Source: an uncultured Clostridia bacterium (GTDB taxonomy: Bacteria > Bacillota > Clostridia > TANB77 > CAG-508). From it: 46,006 nucleotides of DNA. The stretch is taken from assembly GCA_944387445.1 (NCBI GenBank), contig CALXEX010000015.1:1-46006 (forward strand). The letters run 5' to 3'. The notes under the pieces were generated by a model. The model was not told the origin of the DNA. It ran no database searches and saw only the letters and a list, made by a program, of their open reading frames with translations. The stretch's first letter is position 1; each line of letters begins with the position of its first letter. Made by a program: the position numbers and the translations under genes. This document shows positions 23,171 through 31,972 of the stretch, one piece after another.

Positions 23171-24583
23171 ATGGGGTATAATAATGAAAAATTAAATGAA
23201 TTTAATGATTACATAAGATATAGAAAAGTGGCTATTATAGGATTAGGTGTTAGTAATTTACCACTTTTAGATTATTTATATGATAAAAAAGCAAATGTAA
23301 CAATTTTTGATGAAAGAGAATATGATCAAATTCCTAAAGAAAATATCGAAAAAATTACTAATTATGGATTTATGATGCATTTTGGTAAAGATTGTTTGCA
23401 GAACTTAAAAAATTTTAATGTTATCTTTCGTTCTCCAAGTTGTTTGCCAACAAAACCGGAAATAGTAGAAGAAGCTAATAGAGGTGCCTTGGTTACATCA
23501 GAAATAGAATTATTAATGCAAATGTGTCCAGCAAAAATAATTGGTATTACTGGAAGTGATGGAAAAACAACAACAACCAGTTTAATTAATTGTATTTTAC
23601 AAAAAGCAGGATATAGAACATTTTTAGGGGGGAATATTGGAACACCATTATTTACAAAATTACCAGAAATGACACCAGAAGATATGGTTGTTTTAGAACT
23701 AAGTAGTTTTCAATTAATGGGAATGGAAGTAAGTCCACAAATTGCTGTTATTACTAATATAACACCAAACCATTTAAATATTCATAAAGATTTTCAAGAA
23801 TATATTGATGCAAAGAAAAACATCTTCAAATATCAAGATGAAAACGGCATTTTGGTTTTAAATTATGATAATGAAATCACAAGAGAATGTGCGAAAGAAG
23901 CAAAGGGAAAAGTTATTTTCTTTAGTAGTCAAACAAAATTAGACAATGGGTATATTGTTGATGATGATGTGATAAAAGAATGTGATGATAAAGTTAGAAA
24001 ACATATTCTAAATACAGAAGATGTCATTTTAAGAGGAAATCATAATTACCAAAATATTGCAACAGCCCTTTCTGCAACTGCAAGTTTAGTAGATACAGAA
24101 ACAGCTGTGAAAGCAATAGAAGAATTTAAACCTGTAGAACACCGAATTGAGTTTGTAGAAGAGATTGATGGAGTGAAATGGTATAATGATTCTGCTAGTT
24201 CTTCACCATCTAGAACATTATCAGGATTAAATGCTTTTAAAGAAAAGATTGTTTTGATTGCTGGAGGATATGATAAAAATTTAGATTATGAACCTCTTGC
24301 CAAACCAATTATTGATAAAGTAAGAACATTGATTTTGATTGGGCAAACAGCAGGAAAAATTTATGATGTTGTCAAAGAAGAATTGGAAAAAGAACATAAA
24401 AATCTTGATATTTATATGTGTGAAACATTAGAAGAGACCATTCCAATCGCAAGAAAAAATGCAAAAAGCGGAGATATTGTTCTATTTTCTCCTGCTAGTG
24501 CAAGTTTTGATATGTTTAAAAATTTTGCAGATAGAGGAAATCAATTTAAGGAGTTAGTTAGAAATTTAAAAAAGAGAGGTTAA
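23171..24583 (+). CDS. murD: UDP-N-acetylmuramoyl-L-alanine--D-glutamate ligase
   Basis: A Mur ligase adding D-Glu to UDP-MurNAc-L-Ala in the cytoplasmic phase of peptidoglycan synthesis. The 470 residues match the family (~450). It has an N-terminal Rossmann-like domain 'VAIIGLGVSN', the ATP loop 'GITGSDGKTTTTSL' (~126-139), 'GNIGTPLF', the central-domain phrase 'ELSSFQL', 'ITPNHLNIH', and a C-terminal domain with 'HRIEFV...WYNDSASSSP' and 'LFSPASASFDMF'. The start is ATG 23171 with AGGGGG upstream. It stands alone, not in a dcw-type cluster. Confidence 0.96.
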   Translation: MGYNNEKLNEFNDYIRYRKVAIIGLGVSNLPLLDYLYDKKANVTIFDEREYDQIPKENIEKITNYGFMMHFGKDCLQNLKNFNVIFRSPSCLPTKPEIVEEANRGALVTSEIELLMQMCPAKIIGITGSDGKTTTTSLINCILQKAGYRTFLGGNIGTPLFTKLPEMTPEDMVVLELSSFQLMGMEVSPQIAVITNITPNHLNIHKDFQEYIDAKKNIFKYQDENGILVLNYDNEITRECAKEAKGKVIFFSSQTKLDNGYIVDDDVIKECDDKVRKHILNTEDVILRGNHNYQNIATALSATASLVDTETAVKAIEEFKPVEHRIEFVEEIDGVKWYNDSASSSPSRTLSGLNAFKEKIVLIAGGYDKNLDYEPLAKPIIDKVRTLILIGQTAGKIYDVVKEELEKEHKNLDIYMCETLEETIPIARKNAKSGDIVLFSPASASFDMFKNFADRGNQFKELVRNLKKRG

Positions 24584-24591
24584 AAATATTA

Positions 24592-24654
24592 ATGATATAT
24601 GATTTTGATGTGACACTAACACCATTATTGATAAATATATTCAAAGACAACTAG
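24592..24654 (+). pseudogene. Remnant of a HAD phosphatase start
   Basis: Twenty codons reading 'MIYDFDVTLTPLLINIF' then a stop. The first eleven resemble the motif-I start of HAD phosphatases (IYDFDGTLTP) with Gly changed to Val. Nothing downstream continues the family in any frame I could read before the terminator at 24705. It looks like the leftover 5' end of a deleted gene behind murD. Confidence 0.45.
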
Positions 24655-24704
24655 TAAAGTAAAAAGATCTTAAACATTAGAATACATATTTATACAAAGG
24701 AATC

Positions 24705-24730
24705 AAGCGACCTAAGAACTAGGTCGCTTT
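24705..24730. terminator. Bidirectional terminator
   Basis: AAGCGACCTA pairs perfectly with TAGGTCGCTT around a 5-base loop. It sits between the murD unit and the convergent 56-residue ORF. Confidence 0.85.
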
Positions 24731-24740
24731 CTTCTACAGG

Positions 24741-24911
24741 CTAATCATCACGTTGTAGAAGAAACTTCTCAGCCTCTTTTACAATCTTCTTCTCTTCAGG
24801 AGTTAATTTATTATTACTTCCTGAAATAAGCAGAAGTTGTTCAGCAACCTGAACTTTCCTCTTGGGAGGAAGCTCATCGTTCCATTGCTTGAAAATATCT
24901 TTGTATGTCAT
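24741..24911 (-). CDS. Small hypothetical protein (56 residues)
   Basis: I start it at the ATG at 24911 because AAGGAGG lies just upstream; the longer frame upstream to 25019 has no site. The protein is helical and charged: 'MTYKDIFKQWNDELPPKRK' then 'LTPEEKKIVKEAEKFLLQRD'. It has no membrane segment or known motif. It has its own promoter (24960-24987 region) and a strong terminator, so it is probably real. Function unknown. Confidence 0.65.
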   Translation of the reverse strand: MTYKDIFKQWNDELPPKRKVQVAEQLLLISGSNNKLTPEEKKIVKEAEKFLLQRDD

Positions 24912-24959
24912 ATCGTGCCTCCTTTTTGTAAGAACTAGCCTTTTTTGTGTATCAATATT

Positions 24960-24988
24960 ATTATACCACAAAATTACAAAAAAGTTAA
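24960..24988 (-). promoter_or_regulatory. Promoter of the 56-residue ORF
   Basis: On the minus strand, TTAACT and a perfect TATAAT are separated by 17 bases, about 50 bases before the ATG. Confidence 0.55.
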
Positions 24989-25052
24989 ATTTCATGCACC
25001 TTTTCGAGGTTATCAACATATCTTGTATAAAATAAATAAGGAGGAATTAGAA

Positions 25053-25658
25053 ATGTATGATAACCAATATGAAGCGTACATAAGAAGTATCTTGGGATAT
25101 CCAAGTACAACAAATATGAATCAAAATCAAATGTACCAAAATGACTACCCAGATTCAATGCAATCAAACATGAGAAACGATTTAGAAGAGTTTTATCCTG
25201 AGATATATAAAATTATATATCCAATGGTAAAAAAAGCTTGTGATGAGAATATGATGGCAAATAGCAGGGAAGAGATTGAACAAATGACAGACGAAATTTA
25301 CTCAGCTATAGAAGATAGTAATCAGATTAATGTCAATATCAATTTGGGAAATACAGTTTCTACAACAAATGTGAATAGAACACAAAATAGAAATGAAATA
25401 TACAAGGAAGAAATTCAAAAGAAAAGTTTTGAAAAACAAGAAGTAGAAAACAGAAATGCAGAAATAGAAAATAAAAGAAGTCCCAGAAATAATAATTTGA
25501 GAGATTTAATTAAAATATTATTAATCAGAGAATTACTAAGAAGGCGTCATAACAATTTTCCACAAAGACCACCACATAATCGTCCACCACGTCCACCTAT
25601 GAGACCGCCAATCATGCCTAGAGATTATCAACCTTTGTATGATATCTATGAATATTAG
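25053..25658 (+). CDS. Hypothetical protein with Arg/Pro-rich C-terminus
   Basis: A 201-residue protein I cannot assign. The start is ATG 25053 (AAGGAGGAA upstream); the upstream extension of the frame is not needed. Residues 1-45 are Tyr/Asn/Gln-rich, 50-95 a helical acidic part ('EFYPEIYKIIYPMVKKACDE'), 95-150 polar and charged, and 155-175 'LIKILLIRELLRRRHN'. A Pro/Arg tail with repeated 'RPP' triplets follows ('PPHNRPPRPPMRPP'), ending 'YDIYEY'. There is no signal peptide. The Pro/Arg tail and Tyr ends suggest a protein- or nucleic-acid-binding surface, perhaps spore related, but that is a guess. It is transcribed divergently from the 56-residue ORF. Confidence 0.7.
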   Translation: MYDNQYEAYIRSILGYPSTTNMNQNQMYQNDYPDSMQSNMRNDLEEFYPEIYKIIYPMVKKACDENMMANSREEIEQMTDEIYSAIEDSNQINVNINLGNTVSTTNVNRTQNRNEIYKEEIQKKSFEKQEVENRNAEIENKRSPRNNNLRDLIKILLIRELLRRRHNNFPQRPPHNRPPRPPMRPPIMPRDYQPLYDIYEY

Positions 25659-25894
25659 ACGAACTGATTTTGTAAAATAGCAAAAAAATTGTAAAAAATG
25701 ACAAAGAAATCAAAATTTGCCATCCTTTCAAATAAAATAAAAAATAAAGATGCATTTATAGAAAAATTGCATAAGTTATAACAAAATTGTACCATTCATA
25801 ACAAAATTTAATGATTTATATATAATAAGAATTGAATAAAAATTAAAAAAATGCAAAAAATAATCATGAGAAATTTTGAAAGGTGGTAAAGAAA

Positions 25895-26341
25895 ATGAAG
25901 GTTAAAGATTGTATGTGTACAGACGTTTGTTGTGTAAAACCAGAAACAACCGTACATGATGTTGCAAAATTAATGTGTCAAAATCATATTGGCTCAATAC
26001 CTGTTTGTGATACAAATAATTGCTTATGTGGGATTGTAACAGATAGAGATATTATCTTAAGAAGTATTGCTTGTGATAAAGATGTTAAAACAACACCTGT
26101 TAGTGATATCATGTCAACAAATGTATGTACTTGTGAAGAAAATGAAGACATGGCAAATGCAGAAAATAAAATGGGAACAAACAAAGTCAGAAGACTACCA
26201 GTTTGTGACAACAATAAAAAAGTAGTAGGAATATTAACTTTAGGAGATATTGCACAAAATAGATCAAAATTAGATGATAGGGAAATTTGTATTACGTTTG
26301 AAGATATTTGTGATTGTGATACAAATAAACATGCAGAATAA
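25895..26341 (+). CDS. Cysteine-rich CBS-domain pair protein
   Basis: A 148-residue protein made of two CBS domains ('HIGSIPVCD...GIVTDRDI' and 'KVRRLPVCD...GILTLGDIA'), a module that usually binds adenosine nucleotides as a sensor. It has about 15 Cys, roughly 10% of residues, grouped as DCMC, VCC, NCLC, VCTC and DICDC. That is far above what is normal for such small stand-alone CBS proteins and suggests metal or Fe-S binding or redox sensing. I choose ATG 25895 with AAAGGTGG upstream over the in-frame GTG at 25883. It has its own terminator. The 236-base gap before it holds only AT-rich sequence with a TATAAT at 25821-25826. Confidence 0.88.
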   Translation: MKVKDCMCTDVCCVKPETTVHDVAKLMCQNHIGSIPVCDTNNCLCGIVTDRDIILRSIACDKDVKTTPVSDIMSTNVCTCEENEDMANAENKMGTNKVRRLPVCDNNKKVVGILTLGDIAQNRSKLDDREICITFEDICDCDTNKHAE

Positions 26342-26377
26342 AATATATAATGTTTTTTTATAAATAATATTCGTTTT

Positions 26378-26420
26378 AAGACAGATACTATATAAAAATA
26401 TAATATAGTATCTGTCTTTT
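26378..26420 (+). terminator. Intrinsic terminator after the CBS gene
   Basis: A perfect 16-bp stem (AAGACAGATACTATAT / ATATAGTATCTGTCTT) is followed by T's. Confidence 0.9.
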
Positions 26421-26548
26421 ATTAAGTATATAAAATATTAAGATACATATAATAATAAAGTAATCAAGAGAAAATTGGTTAATAGTAGGATAGCTGATAT
26501 TTGGGGGGCGAAATATCCTATTTTTCTAAAGCATGAAGGAGGGGAGAG

Positions 26549-27646
26549 ATGATTATCAATATACCATATTGGACAAGAGTATTAAAAAATATTGGATATG
26601 TAGTTTTATTGATTATTGGCTTATATATAGCATTAAAACTATCTATTTTTTATATGCCTTTTTTAGTTGCATTTATCATTTCTCTTATAATAGAACCTCT
26701 CATAAAATGTATTATGAAGAAGACAGGGTTAACTCGAAGGACTAGTTCTATCATAATTTTTATCCTTGTATCTGTCATTATTTTAGGAATATTGGCATGG
26801 ATTATTGTTACACTATTTTCAGAATCTTCTAGCTTGTTACAAGGGTTAAATGATTATGTGGATAAAGCATCCACTCAAATACAAGGATTTGTAGAACAAT
26901 TTCATTTTGATAAAATCAAATTATCAGATGAAATATTAACCATTGTTCAAGAATCGAGTGGAGACTTTTTACAAACCATATCCAATTGGTTAAGAAATGC
27001 TTTAAATGGTTTGATTAATGTTGTTACCAAAATACCCGAAATAGCAATATGTGTCGGAATTACGATATTAGCTTTATATTTTATTTGTGTGGACAAAATT
27101 TATATTTTAGATCAAATCGAATACCATCTGCCAAAAACATGGGTAAAAAAATTAAGTACACATTTAAAAGATTTAATCCAGACATTAGGAGGTTATCTTA
27201 AGGCAGAAGTTACATTGATTTTAGTATCTTTTGTAATTTCTCTTGTTGGGTTATATATCTTATCTTTTTTAAAATTTAATATACAATACCCATTACTAAT
27301 GGCATTATTTATTGGTTTTGTAGATGCACTTCCTATTTTAGGCTCTGGTACAGTTATGATACCATGGGCGGTTATTTCTGGACTAAATGGTGACTTGTCA
27401 CTAGGGATTGCTATTGTCACGTTATTTATTATCATGTCAGTTGTGAGACAATTTTTAGAACCAAAATTGGTTAGCAAAAATATTGGTGTTCATCCGATTT
27501 TTACATTAATTGCTATGTATACTGGTTTTAAAATAACTGGAGTTATTGGCTTATTGCTAGGACCAATTGCTTTAATTATTATAAAAAATATATTTGCTAA
27601 TTTGATTGATAAGGGTGTATTTAAAACGATTTTTGATAAAAAATAG
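26549..27646 (+). CDS. AI-2E family transporter, YtvI-like sporulation membrane protein
   Basis: A 365-residue polytopic membrane protein of the AI-2E/PerM superfamily, most like the clostridial sporulation integral membrane protein YtvI group. About eight hydrophobic segments occur with the family pattern: two N-terminal helices, a third with 'SVIILGILAWIIV', a soluble ~100-residue loop ('LLQGLNDYVDKASTQIQGF'), then the conserved C-terminal block 'DALPILGSGTVMIPWA', 'FLEPKLVSKNIGVHP' and 'GLLLGPIAL'. The ribosome site AGGAGGGG is 5 bases upstream. Transport substrates of this family are unsettled. The leader at 26480-26520 can fold (GGATA...TATCC with a G6 run in the loop) but I assign it no function. 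Confidence 0.85.
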   Translation: MIINIPYWTRVLKNIGYVVLLIIGLYIALKLSIFYMPFLVAFIISLIIEPLIKCIMKKTGLTRRTSSIIIFILVSVIILGILAWIIVTLFSESSSLLQGLNDYVDKASTQIQGFVEQFHFDKIKLSDEILTIVQESSGDFLQTISNWLRNALNGLINVVTKIPEIAICVGITILALYFICVDKIYILDQIEYHLPKTWVKKLSTHLKDLIQTLGGYLKAEVTLILVSFVISLVGLYILSFLKFNIQYPLLMALFIGFVDALPILGSGTVMIPWAVISGLNGDLSLGIAIVTLFIIMSVVRQFLEPKLVSKNIGVHPIFTLIAMYTGFKITGVIGLLLGPIALIIIKNIFANLIDKGVFKTIFDKK

Positions 27647-27731
27647 AGAAGATTTTTTAAATATTTTATTTTATATAAATCATATTGACCTTCCATTATT
27701 TTTATAGTATTTTATAGATGGAGGGAGATAT

Positions 27732-27998
27732 ATGAGAATAAAAGCCATTGGATTTGATATTGGAGGAACTTTAGTGGATTATCATAAAACATTAAATTGG
27801 AGTGCTTCTTATGAAAGCGCTTTGAAATTTATGTGTGATAAAAATGATATTAAATGGACTGAAGAAAAAGATATTATTGGAGCTAGTGCAATCGGCATGA
27901 AAACAATTTTAATTAATAGAGGTCAGCAAGAAAAGAATTTTCATCAAGATTATACGATTTCCAATTTAACAGAAATTATTAAACTTATTGAAAAATAA
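27732..27998 (+). pseudogene. HAD hydrolase with internal deletion
   Basis: Eighty-eight residues: a normal HAD start 'IGFDIGGTLVDYHKTLNWS' joined in frame, around residue 48, to a normal HAD end 'IIGASAIGMKTILINR'. Motif I is present. The segment holding motifs II and III and most of motif IV is missing, so ~140 residues have been lost without breaking the frame. A good GGAGGGAG ribosome site is kept. It is unlikely to be a working phosphatase, though a short folded product cannot be excluded. Confidence 0.75.
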
Positions 27999-28005
27999 AA
28001 TATTA

Positions 28006-28045
28006 AGGGCGTGTTATTGTTCAAATGAATCATTTAACACGCCCT
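28006..28045. terminator. Hairpin between convergent genes
   Basis: AGGGCGTGTTA pairs perfectly with TAACACGCCCT around an 18-base loop. T-rich sequence follows on the minus strand, so it probably ends the 161-residue ORF transcript and perhaps the HAD remnant. Confidence 0.6.
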
Positions 28046-28058
28046 AATAAAATCTAAT

Positions 28059-28544
28059 TTATAAAATTTCCTCTGAAAATGGCAACTCATTCAGTGTTAT
28101 TTCTCTTCCTTTATACTCGATTTCCCAATAATATTTGCCAATATTGAAATTGAATTTACTATTATCATTTAATTCTTCGCGTTCAATTTGTTCAGATTCC
28201 ATATCTGAAAGAGTTAATATTTGCTCAAGTTGTTCTTGTGTTAAATCTTTTTCGTTAACACCATAATGGCTATAATCTTCACCCATAGAGCCATTATAAT
28301 ATATAGAATATGATTTGCTATCTTCTAAATTTATTAATGTATATCTTACATCATATCCACCTGTCATAGAATATAGGTATGCTTTTTGTATCTTAACATC
28401 ATATGCGATATTTTGAATATAGTTCTTAAAGGTATTTCTTTCATAATTTTCTTTTATTACAGGTATATATATAATTCCTAAAATAATTAACAAAATCAAA
28501 ATCAAAATTATAATTGCAATTATAATGAAACATTTTTTCTTCAT
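28059..28544 (-). CDS. Membrane-anchored hypothetical protein
   Basis: A 161-residue protein with a Lys-rich N-terminus and one long hydrophobic helix (residues 5-31, almost all Ile/Leu), then an extracellular-type soluble domain with 'YLYSMTGGYDVRYTLINLED' and 'YYWEIEYKGREITLNELPF'. There is no lipobox; the single Cys is at residue 5, before the helix. AGAGGTG lies ~8 bases before the ATG. It resembles small exported proteins of unknown function in Bacillota. It is downstream of guaA on the same strand, but 78 bases separate them. Confidence 0.65.
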   Translation of the reverse strand: MKKKCFIIIAIIILILILLIILGIIYIPVIKENYERNTFKNYIQNIAYDVKIQKAYLYSMTGGYDVRYTLINLEDSKSYSIYYNGSMGEDYSHYGVNEKDLTQEQLEQILTLSDMESEQIEREELNDNSKFNFNIGKYYWEIEYKGREITLNELPFSEEIL

Positions 28545-28622
28545 TTCATAGCACCTCTCAGATTAATGAAAAGAGCCAAATCATCTAATATTAAATGTTT
28601 GGCATATCTTCTCAAATTTATT

Positions 28623-30161
28623 TTATTCCCATTCAATCGTTGCAGGTGGTTTTGAAGTAATATCATAAACAACTCTATTAACATGTTTTACCTCATTAAC
28701 AATTCTAGAAGAAACTTTTTCTAATATGTCATAAGGAATTTTGCTCCAAACACCTGTCATAAAATCAGTTGTTTCTACTGCACGTAGGGCAATGGTATAA
28801 TCATAAGTTCTTTCATCACCCATAACACCAACAGATTTTAAATTTGTTAATACAGCAAAATATTGATTAATAGATTTATGAAGGCCAGCATTTGCAATTT
28901 CTTCTCTAAAAATGCTATCTGCTTCTTTCAAGATATCTAATTTATCCTCAGTGATATCACCAATGACTCTGATAGCTAGTCCAGGTCCTGGGAATGGTTG
29001 TCTAAATACTAAGTTTTCTGGTATTCCTAATTCTAATCCTGTTTTTCTAACTTCATCTTTAAATAGATTTCTTAAAGGTTCTACAATTTCTTTAAAATCT
29101 ACATAGTCTGGAAGACCACCAACATTGTGATGACTTTTAATAACAGAACTTTTTCCTAAACCACTTTCGATAACATCAGGATAGATAGTACCTTGTACTA
29201 AGAAGTCTACAATTCCGATTTTTTTAGCTTCTTCTTCAAAAACTCTAATAAATTCTTCTCCGATAATTTTTCTTTTTCTTTCTGGATCTGTAACACCAGC
29301 AAGTTTTTCTAAAAATCTATCTTTTGCATTTACTCTAATTAAATTAATATCAAATTGTTTCTTAAAAACTTCTTCAACTTCGTCACCTTCGTTTTTACGA
29401 AGTAAACCATGGTCAACAAAGATACAAGTTAAATTTTTTCCAATAGCTTTATGTAATAATACAGCAGCAACAGATGAATCTACACCACCAGATAGGGCAC
29501 ATAAAGCTTTTTTATCTCCAATTTTTTCTTTTAAAGTTTTAATACTATCTTCTACAAAAGAAGAAATTTGCCAATCTCCAGAACAACCACAAATGTTAAA
29601 CAAGAAATTCTTAATTACTTGTGTTCCATTAACAGATAAATTTACTTCTGGATGGAATTGAATACCATATAGTTTTTTCTCTGCATTTTCCATTCCAGCA
29701 TTTGGGCAATGGTCTGTTGAAGCAATGTTTTTAAAGCCACTTGGTACTTCTGATACAAAATCTGTATGACTCATTAAGAAATCATTTGTTGTTTCAAATC
29801 CTTGGAATAGGGAAGAGGTATTATCAATAGTTACCTTTGTTGTCCCATATTCTCTTGTATTTGCTCTTGCTACTTTTCCACCTAAAGTATAAGTCATTAA
29901 TTGCATACCATAACAAATTCCTAAAACAGGAATTCCTAAATCAAAAATGCCTTCTGCACATTTAGGAGAATCTTCACCATAAACACTAGCAGGTCCTCCT
30001 GTAAAAATAATTCCTTTTGGATTTTTTTCTTTGATTTTTTCGATAGAAATATTGTATGGTACAACTTCAGAATATACATTACATTCTCTAACTCTTCTTG
30101 CGATTAATTGATTGTATTGTCCACCAAAGTCTAAGATTAAAATTAATTCATTTTCTTTCAT
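28623..30161 (-). CDS. guaA: GMP synthase (glutamine-hydrolysing)
   Basis: Converts XMP to GMP with ATP and glutamine, the last step of guanine nucleotide synthesis. It has 512 residues with the start at 30161 (GGAGGTAA upstream), dropping an eight-residue extension. The N-terminal class I glutamine amidotransferase has '[18 protein letters not shown]' and 'GICYGMQLM' (catalytic Cys), with His/Glu in 'GIQFHPEV'. The ATP-pyrophosphatase domain has the P-loop '[11 protein letters not shown]'. The C-terminal dimer domain has '[15 protein letters not shown]' and ends 'KPPATIEWE'. All are standard. No guanine riboswitch was recognised upstream (30162-30240). Confidence 0.98.
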   Translation of the reverse strand: MKENELILILDFGGQYNQLIARRVRECNVYSEVVPYNISIEKIKEKNPKGIIFTGGPASVYGEDSPKCAEGIFDLGIPVLGICYGMQLMTYTLGGKVARANTREYGTTKVTIDNTSSLFQGFETTNDFLMSHTDFVSEVPSGFKNIASTDHCPNAGMENAEKKLYGIQFHPEVNLSVNGTQVIKNFLFNICGCSGDWQISSFVEDSIKTLKEKIGDKKALCALSGGVDSSVAAVLLHKAIGKNLTCIFVDHGLLRKNEGDEVEEVFKKQFDINLIRVNAKDRFLEKLAGVTDPERKRKIIGEEFIRVFEEEAKKIGIVDFLVQGTIYPDVIESGLGKSSVIKSHHNVGGLPDYVDFKEIVEPLRNLFKDEVRKTGLELGIPENLVFRQPFPGPGLAIRVIGDITEDKLDILKEADSIFREEIANAGLHKSINQYFAVLTNLKSVGVMGDERTYDYTIALRAVETTDFMTGVWSKIPYDILEKVSSRIVNEVKHVNRVVYDITSKPPATIEWE

Positions 30162-30243
30162 ATTTACCTCCGAAATTAAAATCATATTTATATAATATCA
30201 TAATTTGTCGATAAAGTAAATAAAAACCTAAGATATATAAGAG

Positions 30244-30275
30244 AAAAATGGTCTAAAGATAACCTTAGACCATTT
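30244..30275 (-). terminator. Terminator of the radical SAM/membrane protein operon
   Basis: AAATGGTCTA pairs with TAGACCATTT and is followed, read on the minus strand, by TTTTTC. The stem overlaps the stop codon of the 143-residue gene. Confidence 0.8.
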
Positions 30276-30696
30276 CAAATAACGGATAAAGAATTCTAAT
30301 CGAGGTACTCAATATAAATAATAGGATGGAAATAATAAAAATTGCTTTTATCCATTTTTTTACTTTTTTAGTTTCGTTTTGCTTTTTAGCTTTTGATTTT
30401 GTTTTTAAGATAGCTATACTACTTATAATAAAAACAATAATAGATACTACTTGAACTGCAGGACAGATTTGTACATATAAAGGGGTATCTACAATAACAG
30501 TCATTCCTCCTGCAATGTCCATCATAGGATCACTAGTTGCCAAAACATTATTTTTCATTAACATTGCTATCATCAAGGAAGATAGACCAACTTTTAGCCA
30601 TTTGTTTGGAATAGTATCTCTTAATTTTTTTCCAGTTATTTGATTCATTTTAGGATATTCTTTTTTTGGTGTTTCTGTAACATTTCTTATTTCCAT
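30265..30696 (-). CDS. Small membrane protein paired with a radical SAM enzyme
   Basis: A 143-residue protein of unrecognised family. I start at the second ATG (30696), which is 8 bases from AAGGAG; the first ATG at 30705 abuts that site. The N-terminal ~35 residues are polar ('NVTETPKKEYPKMNQITGKK'). A hydrophobic stretch ('VGLSSLMIAMLMKNNVLA'), a short loop with 'AGGMTVIVDTPLYVQICPA', and two more hydrophobic helices follow, the last pair separated by a very Lys-rich loop. It overlaps or abuts the end of the radical SAM gene, so the two are translationally coupled. It may be the substrate, an exporter part, or an immunity-type partner; none is shown. Confidence 0.7.
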   Translation of the reverse strand: MEIRNVTETPKKEYPKMNQITGKKLRDTIPNKWLKVGLSSLMIAMLMKNNVLATSDPMMDIAGGMTVIVDTPLYVQICPAVQVVSIIVFIISSIAILKTKSKAKKQNETKKVKKWIKAIFIISILLFILSTSIRILYPLFEMV

Positions 30697-30701
30697 AACA
30701 A

Positions 30702-31823
30702 TCATCTCCTTTTTCCATATATGTTAGCAATTTGTTTCAAAATATTATAATTTTCATTATAATATTTCTGAATAAACATTTTTGAATTCTGTTTATACAA
30801 TTTCTCTGCCATTTTATCGGATACTTCTATAATTATTTTTTCTGTTTCACAAACAATAGGTGATAATTGATTTATATCATTTGTTAAAATATAATTTCTA
30901 CAAGCACATAGATGTTTACATCTTTTTTTAATAGCACAGTTTTTACAGATTTCGTTTTCCTTTTTAGAGTTCTTTATTAAATCTATTCTTGCTTTTGTAT
31001 CAATTCCATCTTTACAATTTCCTATTATAAATTTTTCATTGTACACAAGTTGCATACAAGGGTAAAAATTCCCATCTGTTCCTATATTAATCGTTTTCAT
31101 TCCTAATTTGCAATCTTCATTACAATCATATTCATTTTTTACGTATGTTTTTATTTTATCATCAATTAATGGAATTTCTACATCATATTCTTGAAGAATC
31201 TTATCTGCATAAATTTCTGTGATTTTGGTACATTGTTTTCGTATTTCATCTAAATCTTCATCTTGCCAATCTTGAAAATAATCAAACAATAAGTTTATGC
31301 ATTTAAATCCTATGTTTATTAAATATTCAACATTTTCGCTTAATTTGCTTAAATTATTTTTGGTTATCACAGACATAGCTACAACTGAATCGAAATTCTT
31401 CAATAATGTTTTAGCATTTTTTTCAACTATATCAAATGTTCCAGTTCCATCAATAGTTAGTCTGTTTAAATCGTGAGTTGATTTCATACCATCAATACTA
31501 TATGCAATATTTATAAATTTGTTTTCCTTCATATATTTTATAAAGTCATTATCCAATAACGTTCCATTTGTTGTTATACCATAATAAAAGTCTGTTTTAG
31601 CTTTTTTTGAATTTATATAAGCAATCGTGTCTTTAATTATGTTTTTTTGTAATAAAGGTTCTCCACCATAAAAAACAATTATTGAATATTTCTGCTTTTG
31701 ATTTATTTCATAATCAATTAGATTTTTTATATGTTCAAACGAAATATCTCTATTTCTTTTTTTTTCATAACAATAAGCACAATTTAAATTACACTTATCC
31801 GTCAAATGAATTATATATTCCAT
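30702..31823 (-). CDS. Radical SAM/SPASM-domain protein
   Basis: A 373-residue radical SAM enzyme. The [4Fe-4S]-SAM motif is 'CNLNCAYC' (residues ~11-18, CX3CX2C), with 'YGGEPLL' (the GGE motif) and 'SIDG' further on. The C-terminal SPASM-type region has 'CKLGM...GTDGNFYPCMQL' and 'CKNCAIKKRCKHLCAC', fitting auxiliary Fe-S clusters. This architecture is typical of peptide-modifying maturases and anaerobic sulfatase-maturase relatives. The neighbour starting at its stop is a small membrane protein, and no short Cys-rich precursor was found next to it, so the substrate is unknown. The ribosome site is GGGGAG. Confidence 0.88.
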   Translation of the reverse strand: MEYIIHLTDKCNLNCAYCYEKKRNRDISFEHIKNLIDYEINQKQKYSIIVFYGGEPLLQKNIIKDTIAYINSKKAKTDFYYGITTNGTLLDNDFIKYMKENKFINIAYSIDGMKSTHDLNRLTIDGTGTFDIVEKNAKTLLKNFDSVVAMSVITKNNLSKLSENVEYLINIGFKCINLLFDYFQDWQDEDLDEIRKQCTKITEIYADKILQEYDVEIPLIDDKIKTYVKNEYDCNEDCKLGMKTINIGTDGNFYPCMQLVYNEKFIIGNCKDGIDTKARIDLIKNSKKENEICKNCAIKKRCKHLCACRNYILTNDINQLSPIVCETEKIIIEVSDKMAEKLYKQNSKMFIQKYYNENYNILKQIANIYGKRR

Positions 31824-31885
31824 AATTTTCTCCCCTTGTATATATTATACAATTTTTTCTATTATTTTTCAAATTTTATAAACAG

Positions 31886-31917
31886 TAAAAACAGCATAGT
31901 ATAACCTATACTGTTTG
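31886..31917 (-). terminator. Terminator of the DUF1980-like gene
   Basis: On the minus strand, AAACAGTATAG pairs imperfectly with CTATGCTGTTT and is followed by a T tract. It lies 55 bases beyond the stop codon of the gene at 31973. Confidence 0.6.
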
Positions 31918-31972
31918 AAATTTTAGAGAATTATTTATATATACTCTCTCTACTAAAGAAAATTATAGAGTT

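Noticed and set aside
26533-26745. 70-codon frame starting just before the YtvI-like gene
   Set aside because: It overlaps the permease in another frame, its ATG precedes the AGGAGGGG site rather than following it, and its product shows no family features.
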